Source: Lachnospiraceae bacterium
GTDB lineage: Bacteria > Bacillota > Clostridia > Lachnospirales > Lachnospiraceae
Assembly: GCA_015056885.1 (NCBI GenBank)
Contig: SVFL01000025.1
Coordinates: 1 to 38,256, forward strand
DNA length: 38,256 nt
Direction: 5' to 3'
A program made the position numbers and the translations under genes. Shown in pieces: positions 1-9,517 of the stretch. Numbering within the stretch: position 1 is the first letter of the stretch; the number at the start of each line of letters is the position of its first letter. The notes under the pieces were generated by a model. It did no database searches, had not been told where the DNA came from, and saw nothing but the letters and a program-made list of their open reading frames with translations.

Positions 1-23
1 ATATAACACCTACTGGAAAATGT

Positions 24-116
24 CCCTTCTTTTGTGTCCACTTTTGGGGATTTTACCCCTTTTTCTTGCGTCCATTTTTAGGGAACCCTTCTTCTTATCA
101 TGTCCATTCTACAGGG
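24..116. repeat. Three imperfect ~30-nt direct repeats at the left edge
   Basis: Three units at about 24-49, 56-83 and 86-116 share the plan CCC, a pyrimidine stretch, GTCCA(T/C), then GGG. Neighbouring units are joined by short GGGG/CCCC hairpins. On the minus strand the shared core reads about TAAAAATGGACGCAA. A related copy lies near 585-600, and a looser one near 520-557. No gene accompanies them. They may be the end of a small mobile or regulatory repeat, but nothing here identifies the family. Confidence 0.4.
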
Positions 117-400
117 TACAGTTTACTATTCCACCAACTCTGTCCTTGTTTCAACCCATATTCTACTCCATTGTACCAAAAATATCCAATATATGCAATT
201 CACATTCAACATAATTTTGTTATTTTAAACAACATAAAACGCTCCTCTTTTACCCAAAATAGTTAGGCATCCAAAGCTTTTAGAATCTATTAATAGGGTC
301 TGGTTTTAGAGTTTGTCGTGAGAGTATTCCTCCGTTAGTTAGATTGCTCGATTACAAAAATATGATAAAAAAGTGCCCATTAAGGAATAACCAACAGTAA

Positions 401-446
401 GGGGCTGTCGCACTAGCTAAAATTTTTTAGCTAGTGCGACAGCCCC
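401..446. terminator. Perfect 20-bp inverted repeat, possible terminator
   Basis: The arms 401-420 and 427-446 are exact reverse complements and begin GGGGCTGTCGCACTAGC. The loop is 6 nt of A and T and could pair further. It lies about 200 nt beyond the end of the last gene of the Rhs array. The following T tract is poor on either strand, so a bidirectional terminator or a cruciform-type repeat are both possible. The rest of 447-644 holds no open frame that looks like a gene. Confidence 0.5.
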
Positions 447-544
447 ATTTTCGAGCCTATAGCAGCTACGCAACATCTCCTATTATGTGTTTTTTTGAAG
501 TATTAAGGAAATATTTCGTCCCACTTTACCCCATCTTGCGTGCC

Positions 545-574
545 ATTGTAACATGGACGTTTTGAGGGTGTCAA
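545..574 (-). promoter_or_regulatory. Candidate promoter reading toward the left edge
   Basis: On the minus strand there is TTGACA (569-574), an 18-nt spacer, then TACAAT (545-550). Just downstream, 520-535 contains two TGGG repeats spaced 10 nt apart, resembling an MraZ-type binding box. No gene starts within the window on this transcript, so the target would lie outside or be lost. Confidence 0.35.
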
Positions 575-644
575 GGAAAATGTTACATCCATTTTTAGAT
601 AGACTTATATACAACTACCTGAGCGTCCTTATGTGGAGACATAA

Positions 645-1364
645 TTAAAAATAATCTTTAAAATAATTGCTTTCCGAAATAATATGTTCAAATCTTGGAC
701 TACGAATTTTTATTATATGGTTTGCCAATTCCCGAATATTTTCTTCACGGGATGTTGGCAAAATTATAATAGCATCTTCACTCATCAATTTTTTAAAAAA
801 ACGAAATACTGACGAATTATACATACAATCATAAAAAGTCATTGTATCCATCCATGGAAAACAATATATCTTTTTGTTGCTAGCATATCCTATAGCTACT
901 GATGTCCTCCATTTTTCCCACTCACAATTTTTGGAAAGACCATAATCTAGTTTATCTAGTGCCAAATGAAATTCTTCCGCAATATCTTCTACCCTTTCGT
1001 AACGATGGTGTCTTTCAATTGCATGTTCCAAGGCCTTCTTAGCACTTAGTTCTTTCTTTACAAATCCTTTAGAATATAATGTCTTTCCCACATACCAACC
1101 ATATTTTTCAATCTCTGTTGCTTGAACCTCAACATCATCAATATATACTCTTTCGTTTATTAGTGATACATTATTAGATAGAAGTAAAGAAACAGACTCT
1201 CCACCTCCTCCATGTTCACACACAACTCCATATATTTTCCCAGTTTCAAAAATATATGTCCCTTTACTTATATAATCATGACTCTTTTCTCCAAAAGGAT
1301 TATCCACACTTATAAATCTTTCAGCGTCTATTACAAGTTTTACTTTTTCCAAAACTGCCACCAC
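645..1364 (-). CDS. Putative Rhs immunity protein with a degenerate ABC-ATPase fold
   Basis: This 239-aa protein occupies the immunity position: its GTG start lies inside the last codons of the Rhs gene (25-nt overlap), suggesting translational coupling. The whole chain follows an ABC-2-type ATPase in order: GKIYGVV before the P-loop position (43-49), IDDVEV (75-80), LSKNC at the signature position (143-147), KKIYCFPWMD at Walker B (164-173), and IIILPTSREE at the H-loop (199-208). Every catalytic feature is lost. The P-loop reads CEHGGGGES with no lysine, the signature lacks GG, Walker B lacks the Asp-Glu pair (Pro170-Trp171), and the switch His is Ser205. A pseudo-ATPase acting as antitoxin is inferred from position plus fold. 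An orphan ABC-like accessory is the alternative. There is no ATG near the start. The gene is visibly more AT-rich than the Rhs core. Confidence 0.6.
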   Translation of the reverse strand: MVAVLEKVKLVIDAERFISVDNPFGEKSHDYISKGTYIFETGKIYGVVCEHGGGGESVSLLLSNNVSLINERVYIDDVEVQATEIEKYGWYVGKTLYSKGFVKKELSAKKALEHAIERHHRYERVEDIAEEFHLALDKLDYGLSKNCEWEKWRTSVAIGYASNKKIYCFPWMDTMTFYDCMYNSSVFRFFKKLMSEDAIIILPTSREENIRELANHIIKIRSPRFEHIISESNYFKDYF

Positions 1365-4300
1365 TCTTTCTTATATCCAACAATCTCTACATTTTTTACA
1401 GAAATTGGCACGCTTTGTCCATCCGTGGTTTGCACCACAATATCCGCTATTGACTTTCCTCTATTTCCGATATCGGGTTCGAACGATGCATTTGTATTAA
1501 ACCGAATAACAGTTTGTGCCTCTTTACCTATTCCTGCAATACTAGCTTGTCTCTTTGTTGGTTGTTGAGTCCATGCAAACACTCTGCTTTCCCACCTATT
1601 GTCTCTTCTTCCCAGTTCTCCCGAAACAATAATTTGTTCTGCCGCTTCTTTTGTAGTTACATGATAATAATACTGCTCAGCCCTACTACCACTCTTTTCC
1701 AGATTCAACTGCTCATCCGAATTCGGCACACCACTATTCTTCGCACAATGTCCACTCGGGTCCACATACTTCACCGGATTATTCTGCACATAGGCATACA
1801 GATTCAATCCATCCCCAAGATAGGTATCCTGCTGGGTGAAGCGACCGATTACAGGGTTATAGTATCTTGCCCTTAAGTAATAAAGACCTGTTGCTGCATC
1901 ATACTGCTCACCTGTAAAGCGGAAAGGATTTCGTATCTTCTCTTCACTTTCAAGCAGATTGCCGAAAGCGTCATACTCATAGCTACAGATAACGCGCTCT
2001 TCCAAGGAACCGTTTGCATTGCCACCATCAACCACGTACTGTGTACTGCCCAGCTGGTCGCTGGCGTAGTGGTAGTAAGACCTCGCCTTATCGCTGTCAC
2101 TGACCACAAGACGTCCGTTTCCTCGAATGTATCGAACAGTTTCTTCGATACTTTCCTCCACTACCACGTCTCTGCCACGGTAGATGTAGCTGAACAGTCT
2201 CGCATTCTCCTCAGCCTCGTAGCGCAGACCTTCTGCATCATAACGGCACGCAAAAACATCACCATTATTCATGGTTGCATTTACCATGTAGTCAAAGTCA
2301 TCGTAAGCATATATGCCCCTGCCATCAGAGGTTAAGTTGCCGTCCTTGTCGTAATCGAAAATAGCGGATTTAGCAGTTCCCTCATTAAGGCTTTTCAATT
2401 CTTTCAACTGATTCAGAGCATTATAAACATACTCGGTACGTTCACTCTGTCCATCTCCGGTCTTTTCAAAGCTTGTACGGTTACCGGATTTATCGTAGGT
2501 ATAGCGATATTCCAGTGCGCCTCCTGCCTTCTTTGTGCTCTCACTGATAAGTCTGTCCAGGCTGTCATACCCATAGGTAACTCCATACGCCTTATAACCA
2601 CCTACTTCTTTACCAATACAGTTGCCACGGTCATCATATCGGTAAATAATAGAGTTTAATAGCTCCTCACCGGCTTTCGTAGTGATGCCTGCAGTATTTC
2701 CTGCCTTGTCATAGGTGTAGGTTGTTATGATATTGCCGCAAGTAACACTGGCAAGCTTGCCCCCTGCCGTGTAGGTATAGGTTGCAAGGGTTCTGCCGCT
2801 TTCCGTAATGGTCTGCAAGCGGTTCTCTATGTCATACATATAATTGGTGGTCTTGCCCTTAACATCCGTTACACCGGCTACATTTCCGTTCAGGTCATAT
2901 GTATAGCTTATAAGGTTGCGTCCACAGGCTTTCTTGCTCTCCAGTCTGCCGCAGTTGTCATAGCTGTAGGAATAAGTAATTCCTGCATTCCCTGCCGTGG
3001 CAAGTCTGCCTGCCTCATCGTAAGTATATGCATTGGCATCCGCATCACCCTTTTTACCGGTCAGATTGCCAAAGGCATCATAGCTGCAACTTATCTGCTT
3101 GCCGGAACGCTTGGTGTGGGCCTTGATGCGGCCTTCCCGGTCGTAGACAAAGCTTTCTGCCATACCGTCACCATGCACCATCCTGTCAAGCTTACCAAAA
3201 CTGTTCACCTCGTACCGGGTGGTATTGCCTTCGCCGTCTACAGCCTCCACGATGTTACCCATGTGGTCGTAAGTGTACTTTTCAACCACGCCCTCCGGTG
3301 CCTTAATCTCCGTAATTCTGCCCCAGCTGTCGCACTCATAGGCAGTAACTGCCTTGCCCGTTGCATTTGCCTTTAGGTTGCCCGCGGCGTCATACGCATA
3401 CTCTTCGCGGATACCTTCCTTAGTCTCTGCAAGAATACATCTGCCGCCAAGGTCAAACACATAACGGATGCTTTCACCGTCAGCAAGGGTCTTGCCTGTT
3501 ACCCTGCCGTACAGGTCATAGGCCAACTCCTCCATGACTGCACCCGAAGCAGAAACCTCCTTAACAAGACGTCCCTGATTGTCGTAAAAATAAGTTGTAC
3601 CTCTGTTGCCGCCGGAAGCTTCCTCCATGGGGCTTACCATTTTGGTAAGGCGTCCCCCTTCATCATACTCAAATCTGCGAACACCGCCATCCGGTGCAGT
3701 TTCTGCAATACAGTTCCCTTGTATGTCATTTGCATACCGGGTTATGATTCCATTATTATTCTCTTCTGCAAGATAGCCAAGTTCATCATACGCATATGTA
3801 ACCACAAAGGCTTTCTTAGTATTTATATCTGTGGCACGCAAAGAGATTCTGCGGCCTGCGGCATCATAGCCCACTTCTTCTATTCTGCCCTCGGGGCGGA
3901 TGATTTTCACCAGTCTTCCGCTGGCATCATAAGCTGCCACCGTCTCTGAAACCGTTACCTCCTCCATCTTAGGCTGACGGTTACGCACTTCCACTTCTGA
4001 CACGCTTACAAACCGGTTCCTTCTGACAGGCTTATCACCTGACGAAGCATTGGGATTCTGACCTATACCACAGGCATCTGCACCGGAAGCCTTTGTCTCC
4101 TTTACCCTTCTTGCAAGGACTCTCTGACATCCGTCATACTCATACTCTGTGATTTCCTTGCGAATCTCATCAACAGCCTTTACTTCCCGCACAAGACAGT
4201 CATTACTGTCATAGGTCCGCTCAATAGATGCTCCGCTGTTGTCCGAGATACTTACAAGTCTTCCGGACGCATCATACTCTCTGGTTATAATGAGCGCCTC

Positions 4301-6592
4301 GCCCTCCGGCTTCTCTTCTGCGCCAAAGCCATTCTTATATACATACTCCTTAACTAGATTTTCCTCTGCATCATACACGTACTGGGTAACGGCATAAACA
4401 GGCTCACCGGATTCATCCATGGAAACCAGCACCCGTTTCTCCGTCATCTTACCTCTGTTATCGTATGTATACAAATCCCCCGCATGCTCGGTAGCCAGAA
4501 GATAGTCGTTCAGCGCCTGATTATCTCTGGAGAAGCTGTGTCTGTGAACCAGCACATTTCCCCTTCTGTCATAAGAATATGCATCCGTAAGGCAACCATC
4601 CGGGTCATACACCCTCGTAATTCTGCCCCCACGGTCTCTTTCATAGCGGTATCCTGCACCATCATCCACCTGCTTGTCATAGCAACCTGCCGGTACTTTC
4701 TTAATCAGCTCACCACAGGCATCGTACTCGTACTTTTCCGTGAAAGTACCGCTTTCGGTGATAATATGCTTTCTTATAGGGTTAAAGTCCTTGTCATAAT
4801 CATAGCGAACCGCTACCCTGCCACCGCGCTGCTCCTCTATCACATCTCCGTTGGTATTAAGCACGTACACGGTAGCCACACCCGTAGCATCTGTCACACC
4901 GTTTAAGCGGTCCATGTCATCGTAGGTATAGCTCTCACCGGCATCTTTATCCGTGCCGGTTACATTATTCTCTCCCTCAACCTTCTTCACAAGACGCCAA
5001 GAATTATCGTAGTAATATCTAGTGACAGCACCTTCGCCATCGGTGTAGCTACGAAGCTTGTTATAGGGCATGTACTCATATTTTTCGACAGCTCCGTTGG
5101 TGTCTCTCTCCACCAGGCGATAAACAGTATCATACTTCATGCGGATAATGGCACCATTGCTTTTACGGATTTCAGAAGGACTGTTGTGACCGGTGTGATA
5201 AACACTGCTTTCCAATACCCTACCATTTACCATGACACTAAGCACTCTTCCCTTATCGTCATGAGTATAACCGTACTCCATGTATCGATCACTTCCACTA
5301 CTATCCTTGCCTGTCCGAATGCGATGACTCACCACATTTCCTTTGCTATCATAGGTGTACTCCTCGTAACGCCCTTCATTGTCTGTGACCTTAATAAGGT
5401 CACGACCCTCATACTCATAAGATGTCACAAGCCCCATAGGCTCTTCCTTGACAATCACTCTTCCGTGTATGTCATGGCGATATGTAGTTGCAACGCCATT
5501 TCTATTGATTTCCCTGACTATCAGACCATTCTCAAGAACTGTGTCCTTGCTGGTGCCATCCTCATAAAGGATTTTCACCACATCCATCTTGTCATCATAA
5601 ATATACTTCGTAGCAATATCGTTAACCACATCATAATAGGTGTTGGTCTTATTGGCATCATCATAAGAAAGCTCTATTACTGCACCGTCCGTCATGGACT
5701 GCTTAACAACTCTGTCCTTATCATCATACTCATTTTCCACATATGTCGCACCATTACCGTCCGTTACCGTCAACATATTGTTATTTTCGTCATATGTGTA
5801 CAAAATGGTGGTGCCATCACATCTCACAACCTTGTTTAAAATACCACGGTCATAATAATACTCCACCGCTCTTTGGGAATTATCCTCTACCCTGCACACC
5901 TTCATGTCCTTCCACTCAAAGGTCAGGTACAGACCGGTAGACAAATCCACCCTTTCTATTCCGTATATTCCATAAGAAAATACCGTCTCATTTCCCTGTC
6001 TGTCGGCAATTTTCTTAATTTTTCCTGTTTCGTCAAATGTATATGTAAGATTTTTCTCATAATCTTCAAAATAAAAATCATCCTTAGGTCTTATGAGGGT
6101 ATACTGCTTGTGAGTTCCTCTGCGATTTTGATAATATCCGTCGCAAAATGTGAATTCCACTGCCTTTCCCTCCGGCAATGTAACGACCACAAACTCCTCA
6201 CTTTTTGTTATGGACGCATCCACACTCAAAGTCCACTTTGGGCCAATACTTTCTCGAATACGCTTATCCTTAATGGATGTATAGCGACGTGTCAGCTTGA
6301 AATCACGGTTCATCTCCGGCAAAATAAAATCATTGTCCTCGTAGAGAAATGCACCTGTAGCTAAATTGATGGGGTCACCACCTGTGCATTTGTTTTTGCT
6401 TGCATCTTTCTGCTCAGTTCCCGCCTCATTTACTCCAGCTGCACCTTTGCTTTCGCTCCCCTTTGTAGCCGGATTATTGTCTGTCGGTGCAATCTCTGCC
6501 GGACCATTATTTCCGGCATTTACTTTTCCTTCCTGAACATTGGAAGAATTTTCTCCCAACAAATGTACTGGCATTGGTTCTGTATTGCTCAT
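1340..6592 (-). CDS. Rhs/YD-repeat polymorphic toxin with ART-like C-terminal tip
   Basis: This 1750-aa protein has a Ser/Asn/Gly-rich leader (1-68), a DUF6531-type start (GDPINLATGAF, about 72-82), dozens of YD repeats (YDxxGRL / YEYDAxGN), and the Rhs core ending ARYYNPVIGRFTQQD ... YVDPSGHC near residue 1616. The last 134 residues are unrelated to the repeats and form the variable tip. Its YYYHVTTKEAAEQIIVSGEL segment resembles the first strand-helix of ADP-ribosyltransferase-fold toxins, with VFAWTQQP and TVIRFNT following; the enzyme class is inferred. The core normally folds as a shell around the tip. No signal peptide, PAAR or LXG domain is seen, so the export route is unknown. The ATG start has a good GGGGAG site. 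It lies 74 nt after the TIR gene and overlaps the putative immunity gene. The tip is more AT-rich than the core, as expected for tip exchange. Confidence 0.9.
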   Translation of the reverse strand: MSNTEPMPVHLLGENSSNVQEGKVNAGNNGPAEIAPTDNNPATKGSESKGAAGVNEAGTEQKDASKNKCTGGDPINLATGAFLYEDNDFILPEMNRDFKLTRRYTSIKDKRIRESIGPKWTLSVDASITKSEEFVVVTLPEGKAVEFTFCDGYYQNRRGTHKQYTLIRPKDDFYFEDYEKNLTYTFDETGKIKKIADRQGNETVFSYGIYGIERVDLSTGLYLTFEWKDMKVCRVEDNSQRAVEYYYDRGILNKVVRCDGTTILYTYDENNNMLTVTDGNGATYVENEYDDKDRVVKQSMTDGAVIELSYDDANKTNTYYDVVNDIATKYIYDDKMDVVKILYEDGTSKDTVLENGLIVREINRNGVATTYRHDIHGRVIVKEEPMGLVTSYEYEGRDLIKVTDNEGRYEEYTYDSKGNVVSHRIRTGKDSSGSDRYMEYGYTHDDKGRVLSVMVNGRVLESSVYHTGHNSPSEIRKSNGAIIRMKYDTVYRLVERDTNGAVEKYEYMPYNKLRSYTDGEGAVTRYYYDNSWRLVKKVEGENNVTGTDKDAGESYTYDDMDRLNGVTDATGVATVYVLNTNGDVIEEQRGGRVAVRYDYDKDFNPIRKHIITESGTFTEKYEYDACGELIKKVPAGCYDKQVDDGAGYRYERDRGGRITRVYDPDGCLTDAYSYDRRGNVLVHRHSFSRDNQALNDYLLATEHAGDLYTYDNRGKMTEKRVLVSMDESGEPVYAVTQYVYDAEENLVKEYVYKNGFGAEEKPEGEALIITREYDASGRLVSISDNSGASIERTYDSNDCLVREVKAVDEIRKEITEYEYDGCQRVLARRVKETKASGADACGIGQNPNASSGDKPVRRNRFVSVSEVEVRNRQPKMEEVTVSETVAAYDASGRLVKIIRPEGRIEEVGYDAAGRRISLRATDINTKKAFVVTYAYDELGYLAEENNNGIITRYANDIQGNCIAETAPDGGVRRFEYDEGGRLTKMVSPMEEASGGNRGTTYFYDNQGRLVKEVSASGAVMEELAYDLYGRVTGKTLADGESIRYVFDLGGRCILAETKEGIREEYAYDAAGNLKANATGKAVTAYECDSWGRITEIKAPEGVVEKYTYDHMGNIVEAVDGEGNTTRYEVNSFGKLDRMVHGDGMAESFVYDREGRIKAHTKRSGKQISCSYDAFGNLTGKKGDADANAYTYDEAGRLATAGNAGITYSYSYDNCGRLESKKACGRNLISYTYDLNGNVAGVTDVKGKTTNYMYDIENRLQTITESGRTLATYTYTAGGKLASVTCGNIITTYTYDKAGNTAGITTKAGEELLNSIIYRYDDRGNCIGKEVGGYKAYGVTYGYDSLDRLISESTKKAGGALEYRYTYDKSGNRTSFEKTGDGQSERTEYVYNALNQLKELKSLNEGTAKSAIFDYDKDGNLTSDGRGIYAYDDFDYMVNATMNNGDVFACRYDAEGLRYEAEENARLFSYIYRGRDVVVEESIEETVRYIRGNGRLVVSDSDKARSYYHYASDQLGSTQYVVDGGNANGSLEERVICSYEYDAFGNLLESEEKIRNPFRFTGEQYDAATGLYYLRARYYNPVIGRFTQQDTYLGDGLNLYAYVQNNPVKYVDPSGHCAKNSGVPNSDEQLNLEKSGSRAEQYYYHVTTKEAAEQIIVSGELGRRDNRWESRVFAWTQQPTKRQASIAGIGKEAQTVIRFNTNASFEPDIGNRGKSIADIVVQTTDGQSVPISVKNVEIVGYKKEWWQFWKK

Positions 6593-6666
6593 TTATAACT
6601 CCCCTTTATTGTTAATATTTTTTCCACATATTATCTTATTTCAAATATCCTTATTGCTTAATCTAT

Positions 6667-8052
6667 TTATGTATCAAGTGCAATGGTCATTGCCGGCCGG
6701 ATTCCAAAACTCTCTACCCCCACTTCCCATGTGAATATATTTTCATTTTGATACCCATTGCCTACCAAATAACACTTGGAAGCCGATTCCTCCACTGGTT
6801 CACGAAGCCACCACATGGTAGCCTCCACGCCGTAATCCAGGCAATAATTCTGATACCAGTCACTCTCATCGTTTGCCACCGCTGGTGCCGTAGGTACTGC
6901 CACCATGGATACATCTGCTTCCATAAACCATTCCAGTTCATCCATAGCCAGAAGAAATACTTTGTCCTGTGTCACCACAGTATCCGCCTCAGACAATACA
7001 TTTCCTTTCGTAACAACCTCTGTGGTTTTAATAAGGGCAAGTTCCTCATCTGTAAAACTACACAGGAAACCTTTCTCGGTATTATAACCATTCACACCAT
7101 CTGCCATCGCCTTGGAAGTCGGTGCCATTCCGTCATAAGCCACATTTTCTGCGTCAGAATTAAGCCATGTACGAATATTGGAATTCTCCCAACTATTGTT
7201 TCCTCGCAAATATGCCTGAAGCTCCCACTGCCCGTCCAAAGACTCTGTCTCAAAATTATGATTAGGGTCACCATCCCAATTATACTGTCCACTGTCAGGA
7301 GCATCAAATGCCTTAATAGTAAGCACATTTTCCGCAACTACCACTGCCTCCCTGCCGTCTTCGGATATACGTAAAACTCTCCATGCAATATCCTCATTAT
7401 TGTAGGAGCCCAGAGTAATGGTATCTCCCAACTGAATATTGGTCGCATTCAGACGATTACTCTCTGCCGCATTCTCACGCTTGGCCGTCCTGCCCATCCC
7501 CCATACGACACCACCTGCCAGTACTATTACAACAACCGCTGCTCCTATCAGCAACTTCCCGACACTCCGTTTAGGCGTTTTTGCTATTGTAGTGACAGTA
7601 TTTTGTCCCACAGACGCCACTGGCACTCTGTGGGACTCTCGAGCACTTTCGGAGACACTTTTGCCTCTTGCGCGCTCCATATCACGTATACACTCCACCA
7701 AATCATCCGGCGTATTCTGTGTCGCCTCCATAAACTGATGGGTCATAAGAAAATATTCCATGGATTTGGTAAGCTCTACCTCCTCCATCTTGTAGACAAT
7801 AATGGGAATGGAACGGGTAACCGCACGCTCAATCTCCCGCAGAACATGAGGCGAGCGATTAGACTCCTGGGACAACATCAGCAAAATCACATCCGATGCA
7901 TCCACACCGTTTGCCAGTTCCTCTGCATAGACATAACCGGAACGTATATTTCTGGGAGCAATAAAGCATGTATAGCCGCTTTGCTCCAGCTTGTCACACA
8001 TTTTATTTGCCATCTCTGCTTCTTTTGAAGAATGTGATATAAAAACCTGCAT
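6667..8052 (-). CDS. TIR domain - membrane helix - DUF6273 protein
   Basis: This 461-aa protein has three parts. Residues 1-125 are a TIR domain: MQVFISHSSKEAEMA, APRNIRSG, and VLREIERA with Glu73 at the usual catalytic-Glu position of NAD-cleaving bacterial TIRs. A linker leads to one transmembrane helix (about 166-186), then residues 205-460 form a DUF6273-type domain, marked by LGDTITLGSYNNEDIAWRVL, NSNIRTWLN, WWLREP and FGIRPAMTI. That domain resembles C-type-lectin/sulfatase-modifying folds and should face outside if the TIR is inside. The gene begins 4 nt after the hydrolase stop, with an AAGGA-type site, so the two are co-transcribed. The function is not established. A membrane sensor whose TIR signals or consumes NAD is inference; a scaffold role is equally possible. 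Confidence 0.85.
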   Translation of the reverse strand: MQVFISHSSKEAEMANKMCDKLEQSGYTCFIAPRNIRSGYVYAEELANGVDASDVILLMLSQESNRSPHVLREIERAVTRSIPIIVYKMEEVELTKSMEYFLMTHQFMEATQNTPDDLVECIRDMERARGKSVSESARESHRVPVASVGQNTVTTIAKTPKRSVGKLLIGAAVVVIVLAGGVVWGMGRTAKRENAAESNRLNATNIQLGDTITLGSYNNEDIAWRVLRISEDGREAVVVAENVLTIKAFDAPDSGQYNWDGDPNHNFETESLDGQWELQAYLRGNNSWENSNIRTWLNSDAENVAYDGMAPTSKAMADGVNGYNTEKGFLCSFTDEELALIKTTEVVTKGNVLSEADTVVTQDKVFLLAMDELEWFMEADVSMVAVPTAPAVANDESDWYQNYCLDYGVEATMWWLREPVEESASKCYLVGNGYQNENIFTWEVGVESFGIRPAMTIALDT

Positions 8053-8056
8053 TTCC

Positions 8057-9487
8057 TTATTCCTTCCGACCGCTTATGAAGCCGTCAAATTCGTTAAACA
8101 TGGTTTCCTCGAATTTTCTCATCAAAACCGTTACACAATCATCCTTAAATACCAACTGAATATACACATTTCCAATGCATTCATCCACAAGATCTGCTTT
8201 AATTAAGAAGGTATTGCTGTCTCTGAAAGCAGCGCTTACCGCCGCCTTGTATTCATACTTAGGGAACGAAACCACCTTGTTACAACCGATTCCAAATGCT
8301 AATTCAAACACGCCCTCAGAAGTCTCATAACAAAGCTTGCCTTCCGACTCCTCCACAGAAAGCTTCATCCAAATGAAACCTTTTTCATTTTTATCCAAAA
8401 CATATTTCACCTGATTTACCTGAGCCAGAATAGCAGAAGAATGCGCTCCTTCCACTGCCGCAAGAGAACGGGACTTCAGGTATGCTGCCAAATCAATCCC
8501 ACTATCCTGTAGGGGCATACCGATTTTATCATAAATCTCCTGATAAAAGGCATCAAAAATCAACTGTGTTCCACCGCTACGTCTCTGGGTGTCCGCCGTT
8601 GTAACAAACAACAGATTCTGCTCCGGGTAATAGCAGGCATACTGACCTCCCATACCATAACAACAGAAACCGTTATGTGTGGTACGCCAGAATTGATAGC
8701 CATACCCCTGCATCTCTTCCCATGTGTTACTCTTGCCATAAGTATCTATCTGACATGCAGTGGCCTCTCTGACATAATCCGCCCAAAGCAGCTGTTTATC
8801 GCCCACTTTACCTTCTTTCGTAATTACATACATAAATTTCAGCAAATCCATGGGCGTAGCCATCAGACCGGAACCGCCAAGACTCTCCCCTCCGGGAGCC
8901 TCCAGCACATAAGCCTCCTTGGAAAAACCTATCTCATCCAGAAACTTCACGCGCAGATAATCCAAAAGCTTCATCCCGGTAAGTTTCTCCACTAAAGCAC
9001 ACAAGGTATGGGTAGAAGAAGTATCATAGGAAAATGTGGTTCCCGGCACATGGGAGGGCGGTGTTGTAAAAAAGGAGCCTACCCAGTCCGTTACTTCGGG
9101 AGCTTTATATGTAGTCATGCAATGACAGGTCGCCATCATCAGCATATTGCGAATGGTCAGTTCACCAAGATAGGGGGAAAGTTCTCCCTCCGGTAGTTTC
9201 TCAGGGAAAAAGCTTACAATCTTATCATCCAAAGAAAGCTTACCCTCCTCAGCCAGCAATCCGATTGCAACCGACACAAAGCTTTTTGTAATAGAGAACA
9301 TTCTATGTAGCGTATCTGCCTTGTACGGCGCATAATAAGACTCTGCAACAATCTTATCATCCTTCATAAGGATAAAACTGTGCATGGGAAGATGACAACT
9401 CTCCAATCGGTCCAGGAAATTCTTTATCCATAATGAATCGATTCCCACCACTTCCGGTTTTACAGTATCAAACACCAATTTACCCAT
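8057..9487 (-). CDS. Serine hydrolase, beta-lactamase/class C family
   Basis: This 476-aa member of the penicillin-binding-like serine hydrolases has the SxxK motif at Ser65-Ile-Thr-Lys68 (MFSITKSF) and a Tyr motif in FSYDTSSTH (Tyr154), followed by the family's CALVEKLTG segment. The C-terminal 150 residues form a beta-rich extra domain seen in Firmicutes members. No signal peptide or membrane helix is visible, so it is probably cytoplasmic. That argues against antibiotic resistance and for an esterase or peptidase role. It starts 30 nt after the diguanylate cyclase gene and ends 4 nt before the TIR gene. The substrate is unknown. Confidence 0.85.
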   Translation of the reverse strand: MGKLVFDTVKPEVVGIDSLWIKNFLDRLESCHLPMHSFILMKDDKIVAESYYAPYKADTLHRMFSITKSFVSVAIGLLAEEGKLSLDDKIVSFFPEKLPEGELSPYLGELTIRNMLMMATCHCMTTYKAPEVTDWVGSFFTTPPSHVPGTTFSYDTSSTHTLCALVEKLTGMKLLDYLRVKFLDEIGFSKEAYVLEAPGGESLGGSGLMATPMDLLKFMYVITKEGKVGDKQLLWADYVREATACQIDTYGKSNTWEEMQGYGYQFWRTTHNGFCCYGMGGQYACYYPEQNLLFVTTADTQRRSGGTQLIFDAFYQEIYDKIGMPLQDSGIDLAAYLKSRSLAAVEGAHSSAILAQVNQVKYVLDKNEKGFIWMKLSVEESEGKLCYETSEGVFELAFGIGCNKVVSFPKYEYKAAVSAAFRDSNTFLIKADLVDECIGNVYIQLVFKDDCVTVLMRKFEETMFNEFDGFISGRKE

Positions 9488-9517
9488 AAAATCACCCTAT
9501 CCTTTTCATTATTTTCT

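Noticed and set aside
300..315. GGTTTTAGAG resembling a type II CRISPR repeat or tracrRNA start
   Set aside because: A single copy, with no spacer-repeat pattern and no cas gene.
2000..6000. Apparent tandem DNA repeats
   Set aside because: They reflect YD-repeat codons of the Rhs protein, not independent repeat elements.
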